This document shows, piece by piece, positions 26,793-35,457 of a stretch of DNA of 64,000 nucleotides. The DNA comes from Prevotellaceae bacterium UBA1391 (GTDB lineage: Bacteria > Bacteroidota > Bacteroidia > Bacteroidales > Bacteroidaceae), in the NCBI GenBank assembly GCA_002305265.1, contig DBQP01000005.1, positions 163,246 through 227,245 on the forward strand. The letters run 5' to 3'. Position numbers and translations under genes: made by a program. Within the stretch, counting starts at the first letter, position 1, and each line of letters opens with the position of its first letter. The notes under the pieces were generated by a model that saw only the letters and a program-made list of their open reading frames with translations, searched no databases and was not told the origin of the DNA.

Positions 26793-28202
26793 ATGAAAGC
26801 ATTTATGGACGAGAACTTCCTGTTGCAGACGCAGACCGCACAGGAGCTTTACCACCAGCATGCGGCTCCGATGCCCATCATCGACTATCACTGCCACCTG
26901 AGTCCGCAACAAATAGACGAGGACAAGCCGTTCCGCTCCATCACGGAGATATGGCTCGGAGGCGACCACTACAAGTGGCGCGCCATGCGGTCGAACGGTG
27001 TGCCCGAGCGATTCTGCACGGGAAAGGACACGAGCGACTGGGAGAAATTTGAGAAATGGGCGGAGACCGTTCCCTACACCTTCCGCAATCCGCTCTACCA
27101 CTGGACGCATCTGGAGCTTCGCACAGCGTTCGGCATCGACACAGTGCTCAATCCCGACACAGCCCATGACGTCTACGAAGCCTGCAACGCGCGCATCCAG
27201 AACGACCCGACGTTCACCCCGCGCGGCCTCATGCGCAAGTACAACGTCGAAACCGTGTGCACCACCGACGACCCCGTCGACTCGCTCGAACACCATCGTC
27301 GCATCCGCGAGAGCGGATTTGAAATCAAAGTGCTGCCCACTTGGCGCCCCGACAAGGCCATGGCCGTCGAAAACGCCGACACCTACGCCGCCTACATCAG
27401 CCGGCTGAGCGAGGTGAGCGGCGTCGGCATCGCCACATTCGCCGACCTCGTCGAGGCCCTGCAGCGCCGGCACGACTTCTTCGCCGAAAACGGTTGCCGC
27501 CTCAGCGACCACGGCATCGAGGAATTCTACGCCGAAGACTATACGCAGCAGGACATCGACCGCATCTTCACCAAGGTCATGGCCGGACAGCAGCTCACAC
27601 AGCAAGAAGTGCTGCAGTTCAAGAGCTGCATGCTCGTCGTGTTCGGAGAGATGGATCATGCCACCGACTGGACGCAGCAATTCCACTACGGCGCCATCCG
27701 CGACAACAACACCCGCATGTTCCGACAGCTCGGGCCTGACACCGGATTCGACTCCATCGGACAGTTCAACACCGCCAAGGCCATGAGCCGCTACCTCGAC
27801 CGCCTCGCGCAGAACGACCGCCTCACGCGCACCATCCTCTACAACCTCAACCCCGCCGACAACGAGATGGTGGCCACGATGCTGGGCAACTTTCAGGATG
27901 GCACCTGCCCAGGCAAGATCCAATGGGGCTCGGGGTGGTGGTTCCTCGACCAGAAGGACGGCATGACGAAGCAGATGAACGCCTTGTCGCTGCTCGGCCT
28001 GCTGAGCCGCTTCGTGGGCATGCTCACCGACTCGCGCTCCTTCCTCTCCTACCCCCGCCACGAATACTTCCGCCGCACGCTCTGCAACCTGCTCGGCAAC
28101 GACGTGGAGAACGGCGAGATTCCCGCCAGCGAGATGACCCGCCTCGGCCAGATGGTGGAAGACATCTGCTACTACAACGCCAAGAACTATTTCAAGTTCT
28201 GA
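26793..28202 (+). CDS. uxaC: Glucuronate/galacturonate isomerase (uronate isomerase)
   Basis: 469 aa, the normal length. It starts MKAFMDENFLLQTQTAQELYH and has the metal-binding motif IIDYHCHLSP of the amidohydrolase fold. Later conserved parts include STDDPVDSL-like TTDDPVDSLEHH and the C-terminal SFLSYPRHEYFRRTLCNLLG. It isomerises D-glucuronate to D-fructuronate and D-galacturonate to D-tagaturonate, the first cytoplasmic step of hexuronate use. The start was chosen because the upstream in-frame ATG (26745) lies on the promoter box. It is divergent from uxaB. Confidence 0.97.
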   Translation: MKAFMDENFLLQTQTAQELYHQHAAPMPIIDYHCHLSPQQIDEDKPFRSITEIWLGGDHYKWRAMRSNGVPERFCTGKDTSDWEKFEKWAETVPYTFRNPLYHWTHLELRTAFGIDTVLNPDTAHDVYEACNARIQNDPTFTPRGLMRKYNVETVCTTDDPVDSLEHHRRIRESGFEIKVLPTWRPDKAMAVENADTYAAYISRLSEVSGVGIATFADLVEALQRRHDFFAENGCRLSDHGIEEFYAEDYTQQDIDRIFTKVMAGQQLTQQEVLQFKSCMLVVFGEMDHATDWTQQFHYGAIRDNNTRMFRQLGPDTGFDSIGQFNTAKAMSRYLDRLAQNDRLTRTILYNLNPADNEMVATMLGNFQDGTCPGKIQWGSGWWFLDQKDGMTKQMNALSLLGLLSRFVGMLTDSRSFLSYPRHEYFRRTLCNLLGNDVENGEIPASEMTRLGQMVEDICYYNAKNYFKF

Positions 28203-28259
28203 CCGCAGCACCCTCCCGCCGCAGCACGTCCGTGGCCATCCGGCAGCACGACGTGAAAA

Positions 28260-28315
28260 CGAACGCAGTCGGAATGAAAAACGAACGCAGTCGTTTTCAA
28301 AAACGAGCGCGTTCG
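28260..28315. repeat. Phased palindrome array C (three units)
   Basis: CGAACGCAGTCG at 28260 and 28282 and CGAGCGCGTTCG at 28304, exactly 22 bp apart and mostly flanked by AAAA and TTTT. It lies between the uxaC stop and the T9SS plug gene. No GGCC-type units are present. Confidence 0.9.
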
Positions 28316-28403
28316 TTTTTCACAACGCATCCCCCCTATCCTCCGCCCAGCGCGCCGCCCGCACGGCCGCTCGCCGGTAGTCCCCCTCCAAACCTTCCCC
28401 ACT

Positions 28404-29675
28404 ATGCCGCACTCCGCCCCACAGTCCATTCTCCTGCGCGCCGCCCTCATACTCTGCACCGCCGCCGCCACCCTGCCCCTTCAGGCACAGGAAAACCGCA
28501 TCAACCTGCCGCGGCTGAAGACGCTGCGCGTGGAAGCCAACGGACAGTGGGACGCCGCGCCCGTCATCCTGCTCAATGCAGGACAATTCGTCAACATCTC
28601 CTTCGACGACCTCCAGCACAACTACGTGCGCTACACCTACAACATCACCCACTGCAACGCCGACTGGACCCCCTCCGCCCTGCTCGAGAACGAATACATG
28701 GACGGCTTCAACGGACTGCGCATCGACCGCTACGAGCCCTCCCTGGCCACAGCCGTCGACTACAACCACTACACGCTCACACTGCCCAACGACGATGTGC
28801 GGCAACTGAAGGTGAGCGGAAACTACCGCGTCGACATCTTCGAGGATGGCAACGACGCACCCGTGGCCACTGCCTGCTTCTCCATCGTAGAGCCCAAGGT
28901 GGGCATCGGCATCAACGTCACGCCCAACACCGACATCGATGCCTACCGCGCCCACCAGCAGCTGGAGCTGGAAGTGAACTACGCCCAGTACAGCGTGTCG
29001 AACCCCGAGACCGAGCTCAGGCCCGTCGTCGTGCAGAACCGGCGCTGGGACAAGCAGGTGAGCGGCCTGCGCCCCACCTACCTGCAAGCCAACAAGCTCC
29101 TCTACAGCCACAACCGCGCGCTCATCTTCGAGGCAGGCAACGAATACCGCCGCTTCGAGATTCTCGACGAATATGTGCCCACGATGCGGGTGGAGTCCAT
29201 GCAGTGGGTCGACCCACTCTACCATGCCTACGTCATGACCGACGAGCAGCGCATCAACTACATCTACGACGAGGACCAGAACGGACGCTACCTCGTCCGC
29301 AACGGCGACAACGAGGCGAACGAGACAGAGAGCGACTACTTCATCACGCACTTCCGGCTTGAGATGCCGGAAATCCCCGGAGGCGACCTCTACCTCAACG
29401 GCGACCTGACCAACAACATGCTCACCGAAGAATTCCGCATGCAGTACAACCTCATCGACCACGCCTACGAGCTCGCCATCCCCCTCAAGCAGGGCAGCTA
29501 CAACTACCAGTACCTCTTCCTGCCGTCAGGCTCCGCCAGCGGCAGCACCACCGAGACGGAAGGCAACTTCCACCAGACGGAGAACGAGTACGGCGTCTAC
29601 GTCTACCACCGCCCCTTCGGAGACCGCTACGACCATCTCGTGGGCTACAACCGCGTCAACTACCGCGGCCAGTAA
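28404..29675 (+). CDS. Type IX secretion system plug protein (DUF5103)
   Basis: 423 aa with a Sec signal peptide (ends about LPLQAQ, residues 22-28). The body matches the DUF5103/T9SS plug pattern: LKTLRVEANG near the start, NAGQFVNISFDDL, an immunoglobulin-like N-terminal domain with YRVDIFEDGNDAPVATACF, and the C-terminal NYQYLFLPSG followed by YGVYVYHRPFGDRYDHLVGYN. In type IX secretion the plug closes the SprA translocon in the outer membrane. Its presence suggests this organism exports proteins by T9SS; no other T9SS component is in the window. It precedes a secreted enzyme by 28 bp. Confidence 0.88.
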   Translation: MPHSAPQSILLRAALILCTAAATLPLQAQENRINLPRLKTLRVEANGQWDAAPVILLNAGQFVNISFDDLQHNYVRYTYNITHCNADWTPSALLENEYMDGFNGLRIDRYEPSLATAVDYNHYTLTLPNDDVRQLKVSGNYRVDIFEDGNDAPVATACFSIVEPKVGIGINVTPNTDIDAYRAHQQLELEVNYAQYSVSNPETELRPVVVQNRRWDKQVSGLRPTYLQANKLLYSHNRALIFEAGNEYRRFEILDEYVPTMRVESMQWVDPLYHAYVMTDEQRINYIYDEDQNGRYLVRNGDNEANETESDYFITHFRLEMPEIPGGDLYLNGDLTNNMLTEEFRMQYNLIDHAYELAIPLKQGSYNYQYLFLPSGSASGSTTETEGNFHQTENEYGVYVYHRPFGDRYDHLVGYNRVNYRGQ

Positions 29676-29703
29676 CCCCACCGACACCCCCTCAATCCAT
29701 CTC

Positions 29704-32613
29704 ATGCAACGTCCTCATACCCCTCCTCAGATTCTTCCCCTCCTGTTCCTGGCCACCCTCCTCAGCCTGCCGCTCCACACCCGCGCGCAGCAGGCAACGG
29801 ACGTGCGCCGCGCCATCGAGCAGTACATCACGACATACGACCGCACCGACGCCCTCCTCTCGCCCTCCAAACTGGAGAGCTGCACCGTCAACGACGCCGA
29901 CAAGACCATCACCATCAGCGCCACCGGCGGCTTTCAGGAGCAACTCTTCACCCCGTCCGTCGTAGAAAAAATAGAAGCCGGCATCCAGGCCGCACTGCCC
30001 GAAGCCTACAAGGAATACGCGCTCGTGGTCAGGACGGACGGCGAACGCATCAGCGACCTCGTGCCCAACTTCCTGCGCGACGGCAAGAAAGACCGAAGCC
30101 GCGAATGGAGACACACGTCGACGGCGCAGCCCTGGACAGAGAACATCTCGCGCCCCTACCGTGCCGAACGCGGCCTCGAAGGCACCCACATCGCCCTCTG
30201 GCCCAGCCACGGCAGCTTCTACGACGCCAAGAAGAGCGAGTGGCGCTGGCAGCGTCCCCGCCTCTTCTGCTCCACCGAAGACCTGCTGTCGCAGTCCATC
30301 GTCGTCCCCTACATCATCCCCATGCTGGAGAATGCGGGCGCCGTCGTCTTCACGCCGCGCGAACGCGACTGGCAACGCCATGAGGTAATCGTCGACAACG
30401 ACTTGCCACAGCAGGGCGGCAGCTACATCGAGAGCGCATTCCAGCAGAAGGCACAACACGAATGGCAGACCGCCGGCAGCCCAGGATTTGCCTGGCGCAA
30501 GACCCTCTATCAGGCCATCGACCGCCCCTTCTCCGACGGCACTTACCGCACGGTGCCCGCCGTCTCTTCGGCCAAACAGGCCACCATGGCCCAATGGGTG
30601 CCGGACATTCCAGAGAGCGGGCGCTACGCCGTCTACGTCTCCTACCACACCGAGCCCAACTCCACCGATGCCGCACGCTACGTCGTGTTCCACAAAGGCG
30701 GCATGACGGAAGTGCGCGTCAACCAGCAGATGGGAGGCGGCACGTGGGTCTACCTCGGCACCTTCGAGTTTGAGGCCGGACAGCACGACTACGGCATGGT
30801 GGTGCTCACGAATGTAGCCGAATCGGGCAGCGTCGTCACGGCCGATGCCGTGCGCTTCGGCGGCGGCATGGGCAACATCGCGCGGGGCCTGAGCCGCAGC
30901 ATCGGCGGCACGCTCAGCGGCCATCCCCGGTGGGCGGAGGCCGCCCGCTACAGCCAGCAGTGGTACGGCATGCCCGACAGCATCTACGACTTCTACGAGG
31001 GCGAGAACGACTACAACAGCGACATCCTCTCCCGCCCGCGTTCGGCCAACTACCTGGCAGGCGGCAGCACCTACGTGCCGAATCAGCCTGGGCTCGGCGT
31101 CCCCATCGAGCTGCAACTGGCCTTCCACACGGATGCGGGCTTCCATCGGGCCGACTCCGTCTTCGGATCGCTCTCCATCTGCACCACCGACTTCACCGGC
31201 GGCGTCACCGATGCCGGCGTCAGCCGACGCGCCTCCTACGATCTCGCCTCCCTCTTCCTCCAGCATCTGCAGACCGACCTGAAGCAGTATGGCTGGCGTG
31301 TGCGCAAGCTCTGGAACCGCAACTACGGCGAGACGCGCGTGCCGATGACGCCGGCCGTGATTCTCGAGATGCTCTCGCATCAGAACTTTGCCGACATGCG
31401 CCTCGCCTACGACCCGCACTTCAAGTTCGACTTCGCCCGCTCGGTGTACAAGACCATCGTGAAGCAGACCGCCGAGATGCACCAGCGCGACTACGTCATC
31501 CAGCCGTTGCCCGTGCGCGACTTCGCCGTCATGATCGACGAGCGGAAGCAGGAGGCCCGGCTCTCCTGGCAGCCGACCGACGACGAGAGCGAACCGACAG
31601 CGCGTGCGACGGACTACATCGTCTACACACGCGTGGGCTACGGCGCCTTCGACAACGGACGCATGGTGAGCGGCACCACGTGCGACATCCCGATGCGCCC
31701 CGACGAGATCTACTCCTTCCGCGTCTGCGCCGTGAACAAAGGCGGACAAAGTTTCCCGTCGGAGACACTGGCCGCTTGCATCTCCTCGCGCAACGAGGGA
31801 ACGGTGCTCATCGTCAATGCCTTCACGCGCCTGAGCGGGCCCGCCGCCATCTCCACAGCCACGCGGCAGGGATTCGATCTTGATGCCGACCCGGGCGTTC
31901 CCTACGGCGCATTCAACGGATTCTGCGGCCGCCAGCAGGCTTTCGACCTCTCCCGTGCGGGCAGCGAGGCCACCGACGGTCTGGGCTACAGCGGCAGCGA
32001 ACTGGAAGACAGCATCGTGATGGGCAATACGTTCGACTACGCCTTCCTCCACGGCAAGGGCATCCAGCTCACACACCGCCATTCCTTCGCCTCATGCAGC
32101 GAGTCGACCCTCCATGCGTCGGTGGGCAGCCGCAGCAGCAACAACGTACGCCTCAGCCAGTTCAAGGCCATCGACGTCATCTATGGCGTGCAGACCGACT
32201 TCCATCCGGCCACCTCAGCCCTGCTCGAAACCTTCATGCAAGCCGGAGGCCATGTGTTTGTGAGCGGCGCCAACCTCTTCAAGCAAGGTGGACTGCAATG
32301 CCCCTCGCTCCATGCCACGCTCGCCGCCACCCTCACCAGCCGCACCATCGACAATATCAGCGGCAGCGGACTGAACTTCCACATCTATCGCGGGATGAAC
32401 GCCAAAAGCTACGCCGTTCCCGCCCCCGAGTCGATCCAGCCACAAGCCGACGCCTTCGCCATGCTGGCCTACTCCAATGGGCAATCCGCCGCCGTCGCCT
32501 ACCCCGGCAAACGCCACCGCGCCATCACCTTCGGCTTCCCCCTCGAAAGCATCACCGATGCCGGCCAGCGCAACCAACTGATGGCGGCCGTCATCTCCTT
32601 CCTCTTCGACTAA
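29704..32613 (+). CDS. Secreted amidase-like protein with inserted golvesin-type domain
   Basis: 969 aa with a signal peptide cleaved near residue 28 (TRAQQ). Residues ~160-215 look like the first half of an N-acetylmuramoyl-L-alanine amidase (H169 in LWPSHGSFYD, E192). A golvesin C-terminal-like beta domain follows (~295-390, YAVYVSYHTEPNSTDAARYVV). The second amidase half then resumes at ~460-590, with H475 in LQLAFHTDAG and E555 in LEMLSHQNF. After that come an Fn3-like domain (~610-690) and a C-terminal domain of glutamine-amidotransferase-like appearance (GTVLIVNAFTR). Bacteroidetes homologues are often labelled xanthan lyase or golvesin-domain protein. Peptidoglycan amidase activity is inference from the split motif. 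It follows the T9SS plug gene by 28 bp. Confidence 0.75.
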   Translation: MQRPHTPPQILPLLFLATLLSLPLHTRAQQATDVRRAIEQYITTYDRTDALLSPSKLESCTVNDADKTITISATGGFQEQLFTPSVVEKIEAGIQAALPEAYKEYALVVRTDGERISDLVPNFLRDGKKDRSREWRHTSTAQPWTENISRPYRAERGLEGTHIALWPSHGSFYDAKKSEWRWQRPRLFCSTEDLLSQSIVVPYIIPMLENAGAVVFTPRERDWQRHEVIVDNDLPQQGGSYIESAFQQKAQHEWQTAGSPGFAWRKTLYQAIDRPFSDGTYRTVPAVSSAKQATMAQWVPDIPESGRYAVYVSYHTEPNSTDAARYVVFHKGGMTEVRVNQQMGGGTWVYLGTFEFEAGQHDYGMVVLTNVAESGSVVTADAVRFGGGMGNIARGLSRSIGGTLSGHPRWAEAARYSQQWYGMPDSIYDFYEGENDYNSDILSRPRSANYLAGGSTYVPNQPGLGVPIELQLAFHTDAGFHRADSVFGSLSICTTDFTGGVTDAGVSRRASYDLASLFLQHLQTDLKQYGWRVRKLWNRNYGETRVPMTPAVILEMLSHQNFADMRLAYDPHFKFDFARSVYKTIVKQTAEMHQRDYVIQPLPVRDFAVMIDERKQEARLSWQPTDDESEPTARATDYIVYTRVGYGAFDNGRMVSGTTCDIPMRPDEIYSFRVCAVNKGGQSFPSETLAACISSRNEGTVLIVNAFTRLSGPAAISTATRQGFDLDADPGVPYGAFNGFCGRQQAFDLSRAGSEATDGLGYSGSELEDSIVMGNTFDYAFLHGKGIQLTHRHSFASCSESTLHASVGSRSSNNVRLSQFKAIDVIYGVQTDFHPATSALLETFMQAGGHVFVSGANLFKQGGLQCPSLHATLAATLTSRTIDNISGSGLNFHIYRGMNAKSYAVPAPESIQPQADAFAMLAYSNGQSAAVAYPGKRHRAITFGFPLESITDAGQRNQLMAAVISFLFD

Positions 32614-32677
32614 GCGCCCCAAGGGCGGCAGACGCAAGAAAACAGTCCTCGGCTGCACGTTTCCGGCAAACTTTTTC

Positions 32678-32685
32678 TACCTTTG
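32678..32685 (+). promoter_or_regulatory. Promoter -7 element before the 115-aa protein and ygiQ
   Basis: TACCTTTG is an exact TAnnTTTG box 216 bp before the ATG at 32901. If used, repeat array D (32737-32858) lies inside the untranslated leader of this transcript. Confidence 0.65.
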
Positions 32686-32736
32686 CAAGAGCACATCCGC
32701 CGCCCCGCAGCAACACGCATGCACCGGCCAGAAAAA

Positions 32737-32858
32737 CGAACGCGCTCGAAATCGGAAATGAACGCACTCGAAACAGAAAACGAACGCACTCGTTTCACAC
32801 CACGAAGGCCTTCCCGATTCACCACGAAGGCCTTCCCACTGCCGCAGCAAGGCCTTCG
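32737..32858. repeat. Phased palindrome array D (six units)
   Basis: Units start at 32737, 32759, 32781, 32803, 32825 and 32847, exactly 22 bp apart. The first three are CGAACGCGCTCG, TGAACGCACTCG and CGAACGCACTCG; the last three contain AAGGCCTTC. The array lies between the secreted amidase gene and the 115-aa gene, downstream of a promoter box. Confidence 0.93.
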
Positions 32859-32900
32859 CAGACCACCGGCAGCACCACCCGTCATTCATTCCACTTCGCT

Positions 32901-33248
32901 ATGTATCAGATTCAGACGAACCTTTCCGGCACGCGACACATCAACGTCGACGAGGAACACCTCGCCACCATCGAGAAGTATGCCCTCTTCCACGGACTCG
33001 TCGCTTCCAGCGGAATCGTCGAAGAGAAAACACTGGAGAAACTGCGCCAGAACGTGCGTTCCTACCTCTGCGGCAACCCCGGCAGCGACGACCTCGCACG
33101 GCTTTGCCAGGACGTGCTCTTCCACGACAACATGAAAACCTACGGGCTGCGCGAGCTCATCATGCTCTACGTCGGCTGGATGGAAAGCCGCTACGAGACA
33201 GAGCCCACCGCCAGCCACGAAGCGACAGACAGGGAGAACCAGGCATGA
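32901..33248 (+). CDS. Small conserved-looking protein coupled to ygiQ, function unknown
   Basis: 115 aa from ATG 32901 (MYQIQTNLSGTRHINVDEEHLATIEKYALFHGL). It is acidic and predicted soluble, with no signal peptide or membrane segment and a mostly helical pattern (VEEKTLEKLRQNVRSYLC; GLRELIMLYVGWMESRYE). I do not recognise the family. Its stop overlaps the ygiQ start (shared ATGA at 33245-33248), so the two are translationally coupled and probably work together or at the same ratio. The frame is open far upstream, but the promoter box and repeat array there argue for the late start. Confidence 0.75.
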   Translation: MYQIQTNLSGTRHINVDEEHLATIEKYALFHGLVASSGIVEEKTLEKLRQNVRSYLCGNPGSDDLARLCQDVLFHDNMKTYGLRELIMLYVGWMESRYETEPTASHEATDRENQA

Positions 33249-35218
33249 AGCAGCACCCCACAACCTCTGCCCCCACCGAACCACGCCAACGCCTCAGCGA
33301 CTGGCTGCCCACCACCCGCAAGGAGATGGAGCTGCGCGGCTGGGACGAACTGGACGTGATTCTCTTCTCCGGAGACGCCTACGTCGACCACCCGTCGTTC
33401 GGTGTCGCCGTTGTCGGACGCGTGCTTGAGTCCGAGGGACTGCGCGTGGGCATCGTGCCGCAACCCGACTGGCACGGCGACTTCCGCGACTTCCGCCGCT
33501 TGGGACGCCCGCGGCTCTTCTTCGGCATCTCGCCCGGCTGCATGGACTCGATGGTCAACAAATATACGGCAGCACGCCGCCTGCGCTCCGAAGACGCCTA
33601 CTCGCCCGACGGCCGACACGATATGCGCCCCGAATTTCCCACCATCGTCTATACGCAGATACTCCACCAGCTCTATCCCGACGTGCCCGTCGTGCTGGGC
33701 GGAATCGAAGCCTCCCTCCGCCGTCTCACCCACTACGACTACTGGAGCGACGCGCTCCGCCCCTCCATCCTCGTCGACTCCGGGGCCGACATGCTCATCT
33801 ACGGCATGGGCGAGAAGCCCATCACCGCACTGGCCCGCCTGCTCATGGACGAGGGATGCGAGATCGACCGCCGCCGCTTCCGCAACCTCATGCTGCGCTA
33901 CCCACAGCAGCAGACCGCGCTCCTGCTCACCGAAAAGGAAATTCCGGGCGGCATCAGCCCCGACGACATCGTGCTCCACTCCCACGAGCAGTGCATGGCC
34001 GACAAACGCTGCCAGGCCGAGAACTTCCGACACATCGAGGAAGAGTCGAACAAATACGAGGCACAGCGCATCCTCCAACGTGTGGGCGAGCGCATTGCCG
34101 TCGTCACCCCGCCCTATCAGCCGATGAGCCAAAGCGAGCTCGACCGCGCCTTCGACCTGCCCTACACGCGCCTGCCCCACCCGAAATATCGCGGCAAGCG
34201 CATCCCCGCATACGAGATGATCAAGTTCTCCGTCAACCTCCACCGAGGTTGCTTCGGCGGCTGCGCCTTCTGCACCATCAGCGCCCATCAGGGAAAATTC
34301 ATTAGCTCCCGCTCCAAGGAAAGCGTCCTGCGCGAGGTGAGAGCCATCACCGAGATGCCAGACTTCAAGGGATATCTGAGCGACCTCGGTGGGCCCAGCG
34401 CCAACATGTACGCCATGCAAGGCAAGAATCTCGCCATCTGCCACCGCTGCAAACGCCCATCTTGCATCCATCCCTCCGTCTGCCCGAACCTCAACACAGA
34501 CCATTCCGCCCTACTCGACATCTACCGCAGCGTCGACAAGTTGCCGGGCATCAAGAAAAGTTTCATCGGCAGCGGCGTGCGCTACGACCTGCTGCTGCAC
34601 GACACCGGCGAAGAGCGGGTCAATCAGGCCAACCGCGACTACACCCGCGAGCTGATTGTCCGGCACGTGAGCGGCCGCCTCAAAGTGGCACCCGAGCACA
34701 CCTCCGACCGCGTTCTGTTCCTCATGCGCAAGCCCTCCTTCCGCCTCTTCCACGACTTCAAGCGCCTCTTCGACCGCATCAACCGCGAAGAGCAGCTGAA
34801 CCAGCAGCTCATCCCCTATTTCATCTCCTCGCATCCTGGATGCACGGAAGCCGACATGGCAGAGCTGGCCGTCGAAACCAAGCAACTCAACTTTCAGCTG
34901 GAGCAGGTGCAGGACTTCACGCCGACGCCCATGACCGTAGCCACCGAGGCCTGGTACACGGGGCTGCATCCCTACACGCTCGAGCCTGTCTTCTCTGCCA
35001 AAAGCCAGCAAGAGAAAGCCGCCCAGCGCCAGTTCTTCTTCTGGTACAAGCCTGCCGAACGCCAGCAAATCATCCGCGAGCTGCGGCGCATGCAGCGCCC
35101 CGACCTCATCGACCAGCTGTTCAGCAACGGCGCATCCGCATCCAGTCCCGCACGACAGCAGCCCGCCGCTGGATTCAAGCCGCAGCAGCAGAAACGCCGG
35201 AAGCCGCCGAAAAAATAA
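33245..35218 (+). CDS. ygiQ: YgiQ-family radical SAM protein
   Basis: 657 aa, of normal YgiQ length. The N-terminal domain begins WLPTTRKEMELRGWDELDVILFSGDAYVDHPSFG and contains VVLGGIEASLRRLTHYDYW. The radical SAM cluster motif CxxxCxxC is CFGGCAFC near residue 340. Later comes VAPEHTSDRVLFLMRKP, and the end is basic and Lys/Gln-rich (QQQKRRKPPKK). The family is widespread and its reaction has not been firmly established. ATG at 33245 overlaps the stop of the 115-aa gene. The 240 bp after it contain a 22-bp tandem repeat before the helicase gene. Confidence 0.93.
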   Translation: MKQHPTTSAPTEPRQRLSDWLPTTRKEMELRGWDELDVILFSGDAYVDHPSFGVAVVGRVLESEGLRVGIVPQPDWHGDFRDFRRLGRPRLFFGISPGCMDSMVNKYTAARRLRSEDAYSPDGRHDMRPEFPTIVYTQILHQLYPDVPVVLGGIEASLRRLTHYDYWSDALRPSILVDSGADMLIYGMGEKPITALARLLMDEGCEIDRRRFRNLMLRYPQQQTALLLTEKEIPGGISPDDIVLHSHEQCMADKRCQAENFRHIEEESNKYEAQRILQRVGERIAVVTPPYQPMSQSELDRAFDLPYTRLPHPKYRGKRIPAYEMIKFSVNLHRGCFGGCAFCTISAHQGKFISSRSKESVLREVRAITEMPDFKGYLSDLGGPSANMYAMQGKNLAICHRCKRPSCIHPSVCPNLNTDHSALLDIYRSVDKLPGIKKSFIGSGVRYDLLLHDTGEERVNQANRDYTRELIVRHVSGRLKVAPEHTSDRVLFLMRKPSFRLFHDFKRLFDRINREEQLNQQLIPYFISSHPGCTEADMAELAVETKQLNFQLEQVQDFTPTPMTVATEAWYTGLHPYTLEPVFSAKSQQEKAAQRQFFFWYKPAERQQIIRELRRMQRPDLIDQLFSNGASASSPARQQPAAGFKPQQQKRRKPPKK

Positions 35219-35246
35219 TCGAGAGCCAGCGGAAGGACCAGCGAAA

Positions 35247-35312
35247 GGCAGCGAAAGACCCTGCAAAAGGCAGCGAAAGACCCTGCAAAAGGCAGCGAAA
35301 GACCCATCGAGA
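35247..35312 (+). repeat. 22-bp tandem repeat between ygiQ and the helicase gene
   Basis: GGCAGCGAAAGACC recurs at 35247, 35269 and 35291, separated by CTGCAAAA, giving an exact 22-bp period; a decayed copy precedes it. Each unit contains an imperfect palindrome, CTGC-AAAAG-GCAG. The sequence is unrelated to the CGAACG/GGCC arrays but has the same period. Confidence 0.85.
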
Positions 35313-35457
35313 GCCGGCATAAACGCAAGACACTGACGGCGAAAGCGCCCAAAGCGTGCGACGGAAGAGGTATGGAAAGCCGCCGCTGCCATGGGCAGAT
35401 GGGCACAGAAAGAGAGTGAGAAGACACAACGAGCACAGAGAAAGAACAACTGAAGAA

